This document shows positions 34,401-46,400 of a stretch of DNA of 64,000 nt, piece after piece. Every line of letters starts with the position of its first letter. The stretch's first letter is position 1. Made by a program: the position numbers and the translations under genes. This DNA comes from Diphasiastrum complanatum (Eukaryota; Streptophyta; Lycopodiopsida; Lycopodiales; Lycopodiaceae), in contig MU832637.1 of NCBI GenBank assembly GCA_029204225.1, positions 1 to 64,000 on the forward strand. The letters are read 5' to 3'. The notes beneath the pieces are model-generated. The model had not been told where the DNA came from, did no database searches, and was given only the letters and a program-made list of their open reading frames with translations.

Positions 34401-37400
34401 CAAGTTAATTTCATACTAACTTAGCTAACTCTAAGTTTAGTAGGCCTAATATAATAAATGACCATGGTTACACAACTCTCAACCTTTTCGGTAAGTAACC
34501 TGGTAATGTAAGAAATTCCATTTACATTCCAACACCCTCCTTAAATGGAAATGCATAACATAGCATGAAGTAACTTCTCGAAAGAGAAAAATGCAACTTG
34601 ATGTCCGAACTTCATGTCCTCAAATAAACTTCGCACCAAAGTAGTCGAAATCTCATCCCCAATCATGTCCAACATATAAAGGAAAAGAATGCGTAATAAT
34701 GAAGCATCAAGTCTAAGGGTGAGGATTTGCATGCTCCATCCGAAGTAGCGAACCAACATAAACTCGGCAATAAGTCGAAACATGGACCTGTAATCCATCA
34801 TAGGCTCCCACATTTTTCGAAAATACTTCTTACCATAAGGACAATAAAAAAGAGTACCAAACTCTTTTGGCATCACATCCTCCCGAACCTTACCATCAAT
34901 GACTTGCTCACATAGAATAGGCAATGTACCAACATCATGATGAAGAGTAAGTGTAGAACCAAAAAAATCAGCACGAGGTACTGATTTTAAAGAGGCATGT
35001 GCCTTCCTTTCATAGTAAGACATTTCTTTGTTGTCCTGCAAAGTCTCCAATAGCCGACAAGGAACTATTATGGGCTGTTCAACACTTTGCTGCCCAAAGT
35101 GTTCCCAACATGGACCATGTTGTCCATAATCTTCCGCAGGCTGTTCCTGAAGCATAATGGGGTCGCTCATGATGTAAAATGGACTGTAAATGACCAAAAG
35201 AAGATGACTGAACCTGTTGTCCAACGTCTTCATGCATCAACGATGGCATCATCAAAGCTGTCCCTCGAAGAGGCATGGGATGACATAGAAGATTCTTCAA
35301 GTAATGAAAAATTCTCTCCAAACAAATGCTCACTCTTAACACTTTGAACAAAAGTACTAATTGACACATGTTGACTCCCTCCTCAATTAGTACAAAAAGG
35401 TTCCAAAGAGTGCTCGAATTTTTCAGCCTTTGCTAAAACATCAAATTGAAAAGGTTCCGCATGAAACTTTTCACTAATGCATCCATCATATGCATCAACT
35501 TGCGGTGACTTGAAAAAAGAAGATTGTTTCAACATCTACTCAATGTATCGTTGTTGAGAGATAAAAATTCCAGCCCCATGTGAAAGATCAACAAGAACCC
35601 AAGTGTGGTTCTTCATGAGTGAGTTATACTCCTCTTGCATCGCATCCTCCCAACATGGGCTGTCCAACATCCTTACCTTTGTCAACACTTTGCTATCCAA
35701 AGTGTTCCGAACTTGGACCTTGCTGTCCAATGTTTTCCGAACTTGGACCTTGTTGTCCAATGTCTTCAATAGGCTGCTCTTCACCATAAATAGGTTCTTC
35801 TTGATAAACTACGGGCTGCAAAATTGAAGAAGTAGTGGGCTGTCCACTAGAAGTTGATGGCAGTCCCTTATCTTCATGATTAGATGGCAAAACCAAATCT
35901 GGAAATATTTCAAGATATGCATCATGGGGGAAGTCCCCTTTCATGACATGACTGGGCGTAACATCATAGAAGGTCTTTTCATCAAAACGAACATCACAAC
36001 TCACTATGATTTTATTAGTATCCATATTAAACAACCTATAGCCCTTGCTTTCGTTACTATAGCCAACAAATATGCATTTAACTCCTTTATCATCAAGCTT
36101 GGTTTTTAGCTTATCAAGAATGAAAGCATAAGCCGTGCAACCAAAGATGCGTAATTGAGAAACAGTAGGCTTCTTACCATACCAAACTTCATAAGGAGTT
36201 AATACCTTCAAGGCTTTAGTAGGACACCGATTACTAATGTAAGCCGCCGTTATAACCACTTTAGCCCAAAACTTGTGAGGTAGGCCCTTTGCCTTGAGCA
36301 TGCATCGAGCCATTTCCATGATAGTGCGATTCTTTCTTTCGGCAACACCATTTTGTTGAGGTGTGAAATGAGTTGTCATTTGATGATGGATACCTTTGCT
36401 TTGAAGATAAGTACCGAACTTATTCTTTATATATTCCCCTCCTCGGTCGGTACGTAGGATCTTCAAAGGGGCCCGAACTGATTTTCTATCATTGCTAAAA
36501 AAATCCTTAAAGCGTTGAAAAACTTCATATTTTGCCTTCATAGGATAAATCCATGTAAATCTTGAAAGGTCATCAAAAGAAGTAACAAAGTATTTACACC
36601 TTCCAATGGATTCGATCCTCATTGGACCACATACATCACTATGAACCAAATCAAATTTGCCATCAACTCGAATAGTTCCATCAATTGGAAAAGCTTGCCT
36701 TTGAAATTTTCCATGTATGCATCCTTCGCATACATGTCCTTCGGGATGCTCAATATTCGGAATGTCTTCAACAATATTGAATCTCTTCAACATCTTCAAG
36801 CTAGCAAAGTTGAGATGTCCAAACCTAGCATTGAAGTCCCATAAATGCCTAGCTCTCTATTGTCCAAAGCTAGTATCCGTAAGAGATCCGTTTGGCATCT
36901 TCACATCATCTAACGCAATCTAGTGACCCATCGTTCGAGCACTAAAATCCCACAATAATGGGGTATATTACACTCTGAGAAAATATGATGTTTGTTGAAA
37001 TAGCAATGTGCAATGATCACTTGTCTCCAAAGGAAAACACCTGCCAATGTGATGTGTACATTTTTCCCTAGTCCAATATCACATCCAATGAGTCCCGTCC
37101 AAACCTCGACCTCTTATGCTTGAGGCTTCAATCTGTGCAATCAAAGGGATTGGCACAATTCCTATTTCTCTCTCTACTAATAGGAATGTGAATTTGAAGA
37201 ATGTTTTGCTCATTCCATCAATCAATAAGAACCTTCTTAGCGTTAGTCCAATGCTTGAAAAGGGTCTTAAGGTGGAGTTTGATGGTGGGTCTTGCCTGAT
37301 CAAAAGGAATGGAACCTTGATTGTCAAGGGCAAGAGACAAGGTGAGCTCTACAAACTTGACGGATATGTTGTTTCTAAACATGGTGGTTTGAAGGCAAAG

Positions 37401-40400
37401 AAGCAAGTTGGTGAGCTTTGTTCAATGTCAAAGTCACATAGGTTGTCCTATTCTAGATCTAGCTCAAGATCTAAGATGCCTTTTTATTTAGTACATTTGA
37501 ATGCACATTGGACTAGTGCTTTGAGTAATGGAAGAGCAAAGATGTTTGTGACTTGTATTGATGACTTTAGTAGATATTGTTGGATTTATCTTCTAAAGAA
37601 TGAGGACTTCATACTTGATGTTTTTCAAGTTCAAGAATGTTCTGGAGAGTCAATTTAACATGAAGATCAAGTGCTTAAAGTTGGCAAATGAAGACCCATC
37701 AACAAAGTTCATCGAAGATTCGAAGAGATTCAAGGTTAAGTGCAAATTCAAAAAGAAAACCTATCAAGTTGTGGTGGAGTTATTACCAAGATGAAGGACC
37801 GGATTGTTGAAGAACCAACACAAATTTGTTGAAAAACCTAGCAAACTTCGAGCTTTAGTCATCTCTGTAAGCAAGTACATAGATTGAATCCATCAAAACC
37901 ATAAGCAGCTAGCTGCCTTGTCTCCACCAATCTTTCCTGCATAGAATGTAATGAGGAATGCCTCTCTCTAGGCTCACATATACACAATCCTCAAGCACCC
38001 CTTAACCCTAACATACATTGGACCAAGTGTCTTGATGAGCGTATGACACGTGTCTCGTTGACTACAAACTCTCCTACTTTTTAGGATGTCAGTCCAGCCA
38101 CTCCTAATAAATGGCCCAGTACCCCATGCCAAAGCTAGACACGACTCTTTGAGGTCCAATGCCAGCTAATTACATTTATTTACAATTTACTTACAAGGTC
38201 ACAACAGGCTGGTGACTTAGCCATTTCAATAATTACAATAATTACAAATGGTGTAGGGATGTGTTGGAAAAATATTCAAGATAATTGTTTTATGATAAAC
38301 CAATTAGAAACTTTGCATATGTATTTGATTTAGTGTCAAGACACATTCTTGATGAATTTGTCATAAGCATTGATAAAATAGATGTCATGTTGGGGTGCTT
38401 TCTAAGATGGAAAGTTGTATTGAGGCAAGTGACTCTATGTATGAGATAGAGGTAGGAGATTCCATGGATAAGATAGTATATGAAGTACTTTGTGTGAGAA
38501 GGTAAGGGGGTGTTGATGCAAAAGAATTGGAGAGCATTTGTTTGACATCTATAGATCCACTTCCTACATTTGTTTGACATTTGAAAATCCATTTCCTACT
38601 TATGATTGTTAATCAAAGAGGATTACATTTTCTTTATGGGTGTTGGTGAGATCCTTACATTTTTATGATTGCTTGGGAAGATGTTCACAAACCAAGGGAG
38701 TCAATCTTCAAGCAACAAAGTTCTCAAAGTTATGGCAAACGTTATCCTGTCTACATTATTTGATTCAAGGGGACTCAAGTTGCTTGATCCAAAGGAATCA
38801 AGGAATCAAGTGATATGTTGCACTCATGGAGGTCACAAATATGCACTAAGGGACATGAAGACAAAAGCAAGACATTGGGAAGTCATATGAAGCAGATTCA
38901 TTTGAAAAGGATCAACATACGAAGGAGATCTACATCGAGTAATGAAGACATTGAGATCTGAATTAATCGTGGATTCTACATCAGATTTGAAGATCTTCAT
39001 TACATGTGCATCATGGAGGATATACATGCATACTTATGCTATCCATAGTTGTCATTAACCATGCAAACATTAAGGGGAGTGTTAGAGTTAATGTTCACAT
39101 TATTACCCTTGATGTTGTTGTCTAGGATTAATCAGGATTACTGGGCCATGCTTGCGTGCTAATACTAGAGGCCTTTACCTATATTCAGTAAAGTCAAGTT
39201 AGACTTTAGTTAGACTCAAGTTCAAGATTCTATTGCTTGATTTGATGTTTTTACCTTATATAAAGACATCAATTAAACAACTGCTTTTTCATTAATGGCA
39301 TAGAAACTTGATGACAAAATCTAGCCAAGCGTTCAATCCCATACCAGATTATCTTAGCAGAGTTTGCAGTGCCTTTAGAACAGATTTAGGCCCTATTTTG
39401 GCTGGTCTCATACGTATAGAGGATATCAAAATTTACAAATATGGAAGCGAGGTATCCATACTTGCACTCACATCTGTCATCCTCACATCAATTATACGAC
39501 CAAGGTCATCACTCATCGCGATTCTCTCAGCCCTCTTGACTATTGGTACAATTGGCATTTCCATATCTCATCTTCCCAAGCATTCCCATCCATAGATTAA
39601 GAGGTACATACAATGTGTATATATTTAGAGAGTTTAGCAGGGCCCTTTGGGGGTCAAGCTTGACTTTCATCATACTCATTTCCTTGAGATGGATGCTACT
39701 AGAGGATTGACACTACCCTGCTATTTGAACTCTAGATTATCTCATAGCCTTAGATGTATTGTGCGACAGCTCGGAGTCTCTCCTCATCAGTTATATGTTG
39801 AGATTGGACGCTTTCAAGATATTGCACGAGAGGAGAGAAGTTGCCGCTTATGTACACTGGATGAGGTGGAGTCAAAGGAGCACTTTACTTTCTGGTGCCT
39901 AGTATGCTAAGAGGTCGAAGGAAGACATCACCGTGTCTTTCGAGATCACTTAGTCAAACTTCGTTCTTTGATCTCCTATGAGGATCCATGTTTGTGTGGT
40001 TGTGATGATACAAGAGATGTTCTTGCTTCGAAGAGACATTGATCAATCCAATCAATAGAGACCGCCGACGGGAGACAACACCTCCTTATGAGATGACAAT
40101 CTGGGTGTCTTGTGGGAGTTGAGACAGTATTAGAGGATGAGGTAGATAACCCAGATTAGTTTCGTCATAGAGATCAGAGGTAGTGTGGAATGTTGCGACC
40201 TACAGTCACCCAAGCTTCACACAATATCCCTCATAGACAAAGACTTTGACACCACTCACATTGTCGTAATATATTGCAATCTTTTCCGCTTCTATATCTA
40301 CATTAGCATCAGAAGCATGCTCCATTAGATACATTCCATGACAGCATCAATTACACACTTGAGATAAACTTTCAATCTTATATTCCTCACATAAACATAA

Positions 40401-43400
40401 ATAAAGTTCTGCTTCTTCTCCTTCTCCTTCTCCTTCTCCCTCTCCCTCTCCCTCTCCCACTCCCTCTCCCTCTCTCTCTCTCTCACATATTTCTACTTGT
40501 TTCTAGAGTGGAAATTGGCTACTCAAGGGACCTAGATTGGCTGTCATCGATGCAATTTTCTGCTGGGTCGGAATCCTTGCAATTTCTAATCGTGTTTTCA
40601 AACACGAGGGTGCTAAGTCCATTTCAAAAAATGGATCTAACCCACACACCTGGTGCCCATATTAATAGGAGGGGATTCCACTCAAGGCCACTTGATAGGT
40701 GGAACTTTGATTAACCACAATTTGGTTTGGATAACGTGGAAAGGAATCTCCTTGAATTAGGGACATGGTACCACCACTTATTGGGGGACCTCCCTTAGCA
40801 AGTGCCCTCACCCCAGGTTGGCATTGTTTCTTGCCATGTATGATGATGTCACCTAGAGGTAGGTCCCACTGCGTGAGAAAGGCAGGGAGGCCACTTAAAT
40901 TGACCTCAACCAATGGGAGGAGAGTATCTAGGCCCTCTCCCACTTGCCTTGCTCCTATATGAAAACGCCCTCAAATCTGGGGCCTGACCTCTCCTAAAAG
41001 ACAAGGCCAAGGGAGTTGGGACCTTGTTTAAAGGATCTTTGGCTGCCTTCTTAGCTATCACAAATTAAAAATTGATGAGATATTTATTTTTTTACAACTT
41101 CTCCATTGCTAATATTTAGCATTATGATCGAGCTATTACAACGACAAATCCAAGACTTCATCACATGAGAAGATGATGAGAAAATGATGGAGATTGTGCA
41201 TCTACAAGAAGAAATCACGGTTTTGAAAAAGGTTAATGAGGAACCGTCCCCCAACCATATATATGCCAAGTCATCTTCAATAGGGGCAACACTTGACAAC
41301 CTTTGGTAGGTCAAGGGGGCAACAAAAGTAAGAACATCCAATTCCAACACATTACTAAAGTCTTCAGATTGTAATGTTCTTAGTACTTCAACTAAAGGCC
41401 CATGCCATCATTAATGGATCAAGCAAATAAGGACAACAAGGAGCCATCAATCTTCACATAGAAATTTAGCGTCAATGCATGTTACCTTTCTTTCAACTTC
41501 TCAAATGTAAGCCCTTCATTCCCATCATGAATATTCCAGCCTTGAGCCTCCTCCTTATCCATTGATTGGACATTTGAGTCCTTTGATTGTTTCTGAGGAT
41601 CAATCACAAATCAGCAATTCTTTGACTATATAGAGCAACATAAGCAAACTAAAATAAAAGTTAGAAAATGAGTGGGCTCCACCTTTAAGTATTTAAGGAG
41701 TTCTCTCAGCCAACCGTCCGTTGACCTCTCTTCGTGAACTTCAAAGCTGCTTTCACTGCAGAAGTCTCTGAAAGAAAAATCTTCAGCATTCATGCGCAAG
41801 ATAGAAGACAGAACATCACACTCCAAGCCCTTGGGGAAACAGCCATCTCTTGATCCATTTAGCATGGAATAATTGATGGAATCAGAAGTTTTATGTCCTC
41901 TTGACAGTGTTTCAGCAGGTTCTGGTTGGAAGATGCATGCAACATCCAGTAGATTCCAGTTCCTCCAATTGAGAGTATTCTCCATACTCTGTGAAGCAAC
42001 AGAGTAAACGAGCTTAAAAAAGAGTCGATATAAATCTTAATGACACGACATAAAAAGGTGATGATATCTAATCATAAATCACAGCTGAACAAAAATGCTG
42101 AATGCCATCCGAGTATGGATACCTGAGAAACTTGAGTAACATGATATGGTAAAGAAGGAGGTGTTTCCCCGAGATCACAAGGTAGTGCGAAATCAGAACA
42201 GACTTCTTCCACATTCAATTGGGGTGAGCTTGTACAATTTATTAATGTAGATTTCTGCTGACGAGAAAAAAATGGATGGGTTGGTCTTCCAGCACTTAGT
42301 CGTGCATTTTCCTGGAGACATGAAAAAGTTAGCCAACACAGTTCAGTAGGTAGAGAAAGCCACCCACCCATCATCATAAACATAATGTATGAAACATTCA
42401 GGGACAAATCATACTAAGGCAACTAGAGTCCCCTAACAGTTGTAAAGTGTATGTTATCCAGCCATAAGAAGAAATCAGAAGATGAGCGAATAGGGCACCC
42501 AGATGTGGAAAATCTTCTGGCACAAAGGTAAGCATACCACGAGCATGTCTACATGCACTTCTTTCTGGAGCTGTAAACGAGACAAAACACTACATTTCCA
42601 GCTTCAAACTAAAAGAGAAGTCAACAAGTCTAGTATGAGACTTTGGCTTCTGAAGTGCTAGAATCCTTATTGCAATAATTGCATACCTCAGCAGCAAGTT
42701 TTGCTTCTCTCCATAGATCAATGTCGACCTTCAAAGGAAGTGAGTCAACCACGTCTGTTCCCTCCAGCTCCATTGAACAGCACTGTGATAGTTTGTTTTC
42801 TCTTCCAATCAAATTCTTGGAACTATCTATACCAGTGGTCATCACTTTAGCCCTTGAAGATTCAGTTTCTGTGACTTTTCTCCGTTTCCTAGATGCTGAA
42901 CCTGTCACCAACAAGCCTTAAACTGGACTGCCCATAATGCATATTGAAATACACATCTAGTCCTTTATCACACTTTTACTGTGAGAGTTTAAATTCATTC
43001 ACTCTATGATTTTATATGTTTATGGATCACAATTTCTACAAGTGGACATTACATTATTCAGTGGTGACACGTGCAATAATAGGAATCAATCAGATATACA
43101 AACATGCATCGGATCGGAGGTCTTTGGTGAAAATTAGTTCAGTGGCAAAACAGCATTATCAAACATCTTGATAATTTGACGTGAAACAGTCAGCACCCCG
43201 ACCAACATACCTCAAATACATGAAAAGGACAAGTTTGATGTGTTAAGGAGTAAATAGAGGAAAGTCATTGCATCACATTCAGAAAAAATTAACAACCCAC
43301 TGGGATGAACCTCCTATACCAGCTAAGTCTATGTCACTAAAAAAAGTCCTAGCTAAATGTTAAAATCCTGTTAGGATCTAGTGCAGTATGCAGATCACAT

Positions 43401-46400
43401 CACACAATCACCATAGCCACTCCTCACAAGCTCTCAAAGATGGCACAGCAAAAGCTATTAGATTACAAAGAAACACTGTACATATAAAGTATTCACAAAC
43501 TGCATGAAAAGGCAGGTGTCTTAAAATTCGCATACCACCTGTCAAACTAAGGTCGGGGCCAATATGGCCAAATTCGACCGACAAACCTGGGACATGCCCC
43601 CAAGTATAGCAAGTACTGTAAATAACTCTGTACAGGCTAATCCTTCCTATGTGTGGCTACTCGGCTAACCCAAAACTGTACAGTAATTACATCATCACAT
43701 TTAGAGCTTATACTAATGAGTCAGATCAAAACTGATTTCTAACTCTCTCCCTTAAGCTCAAATGTGATAAGTGTGAAAAACAATAATTTGTAACAATGTC
43801 TGGAGTGTCCAAAAGATGTTATGCATGTCCTGCTACTCTGTACTTGACTCACACTCAAGCACACCAACAAACCACCAGGTTTGACTTACAGAGTATCATG
43901 TAAACACAATGCTCATACAGAGAGTCTACCACATAAAGAGCAAACTGCAAGCTTCCACACACAAAATTTCAGATTGTTTCAATTGGCTGAATGACACGTT
44001 TGCCACACTGTTCTTGAAACACAAGTGGACCACATGAGCGACATGGCTCAAACTGAGGAAATCCCACTCCCACCATGAGACTTACATCCTCCATCTAGCT
44101 AGGCTGACATCCTAGCTAGGTGGAGGATGTAAGTCTCATGGTGGACCACATGAGCAACATGGCTCAAACTGAGGAAATCCCACTGCCACCATGAGACTTA
44201 CATCCTCCATCTAGCTAGTCGAAGGAGCCAGATGCATGATGGCACACGCTCAATTGGCAAGTCAATTCTGGGCTGAGGCAATAGCTGCAGCTGTACACCT
44301 GCAGAACATATCAACAACGACAGCGCTGGAAAGTAAGACACCATACGAGATGTGGGGACAGGAAGAAAGCCTGATCTATCATACGTACGTGTGTTTGGAT
44401 GTGCAGCATACAAGCACATTCCAAAAAAAAAGAGACGCAAGCTCAATGATAAATCAGAGCAAACGATCATGGTCGGGTACTCGAACGGATCACAAGTGTA
44501 CAGGCTCTACAACCCAACCACGAAAAAGGTTGTTTCGAGTAGAGATGTGAAGTTCGATGAGTCCACATTCCCTGGACTAAAAGATGAAAGAGGCCATGAG
44601 ATCTTCACACTGCTGCCAATTCAAGAGGGAGATCAAGGACAGACGTCAAATCAGAATGTTGAGCCACAGACTCAAGAGCAGCAGGAAGCAGAAGATCAAC
44701 CCCACGAACAAGAAACGTTCGAGCAGTGACGAAACGAACCCAAAAGGTCAACAAGACAAAGAAGACCTCCAAACCGTTACGCTGACAATCTTCAGTGGAG
44801 CGAAGACACGCAATTTGAGTACTGCAGCTTCACTGAAGAGCCAACAACATATCAAGAAGCTGTCCAAAGTCTCTGGAAGCAGGCAATGTCAGAGGAGATC
44901 GAGTCGATGAGGCGAAACGAGGCATGGACACTAGAGCCACTGCCAAAAAACAAAAAGATCATCGACTGCAAGTGGGTGTACAAGAAAAAAATGAAATCAG
45001 ATGGCACCGTTGGCTGTTACAAGGCAAGGCTTGTCGCGAAGGGCTACACACAAAGATATGGTGTTGATTATTTCAACACATATTCGCCGATGGTCAAGAT
45101 GCAAGCATACGACTACTCCTTGTATACGCCACACAGCACAATCTGGAAATTCACCAGATTGATGTGAAGACAGCCTTTCTCCACGGAGATCTAGAGGAAG
45201 AAATCTTCATGAAGCAGCCTGAAGGATTTGAAGACCCCGACAATCGACAATATATTTGTCGGTTGCAGATATGCATTTATGGTCTAAAACAGGCATCACG
45301 AGCTTGGTACAAGAAGCTCGATAGTCTTCTGAAGTCTCTAGACTTCAATCCTACACAACCGGACTGTAATGTCTACATAAAAAGAGTAGGAAAAATTTTG
45401 TGATACTGACTATTTTCGTGGATGATTCCCTGATATCCAGAATAAGTTCCTGTCTCTACATGAAGGCCTTGGATGTGTTGAAGACCATAACTTTGGTCTT
45501 CTCAATGTTAACTCTCAAGTTCCATCTGGTGCAGAAATTATGGAGACTGTCCAGCTGCCTTTGTAAACCCTCTCTAGTCGAGGAGACTAAAGCTACATCA
45601 TCTGCATATAGGAGAATGGCAATCAAAATATCTCCAAGCCTGCAATCTCTACCACCACTCTGCTCGATGACTCTCTCAAGCTCATCACTATATAGTCCAA
45701 ATAATGTAGGTGAGAGGGAACAACCCTGTTTCACCCCAATGGTGCTCCATATATGCTCAGAGATGCCAGCATCACCTCGAAAACATCCAAGAACTTGCTC
45801 ATAAAGTGCCATCACTGCTAGAACTATGTCAGTAGAGAAGCCAAGATCACGTAGTCGCTGGATGAGAAGAAAACGTGGAACAGAATCAAAGGCTTTTTTG
45901 AAGTCAGCAAAGCAACAATAAACCCTTTGTCTCTTATGTCTGGCTTCCTCAATAATAGCTCGAAGAGTGAAGACATGATCTGTGGTAGAATGGTGCGCAG
46001 AAAAACCGACCTGGCCCAATGCATTTAGTCTCCTAGTCTCGGCCTCAGAGCTCACCATTGACTGAAGTATAGTGCCATAAAGCTTCGCGATGACATGTCC
46101 AATCATGATAGTATGGTAGTTACCAGGCGGGTGGCTAGGATGGGTGAGGGTATATCTGCAGCATGCATTAGAAGTTTTGATTCAAGGTCTTCTATGTCTC
46201 TAGTACGGTGGGTCTTCATTCTCTTTATGGTCTCGATGACCATTTCAGAGGTGAAGAAGGTGAATTCACTTGGATGGGGGGAGATGGAAATGGGCAAGTC
46301 AGTGGGTATGGTGTATAATGAGGTAGAGTAGGTGGCTAGACGTGTAGGTTGTCAAGCGCGAGGGATAAATGCACGCCAAAAGGCGCCTGTAGAGGAGCTA

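Larger units (their letters stand above)
34064..37000 (-). mobile_element. Copia D (Ty1/copia), internally deleted
   Basis: Minus-strand order: a well-preserved integrase (35693-36960), an RT reduced to its first and last bits (near 35536-35690), an unknown open frame (34541-35233), a polypurine tract, and an LTR starting TGTTGGAATG (34532) and ending CCTACA (34064). The 5' LTR, gag and protease are missing. It sits inside LINE B. Confidence 0.75.
44219..45437 (+). mobile_element. Copia E fragment: integrase C-terminus to RT palm
   Basis: Starts inside the integrase (RCMMAHAQLASQFWAEAI) and stops right after the RT motif LTIFVDDSLIS. It has no LTR, gag or RNase H. The 5' edge is the direct repeat at 44218; the 3' edge joins minus-strand LINE F near 45437. 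Several frameshifts. Confidence 0.78.
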
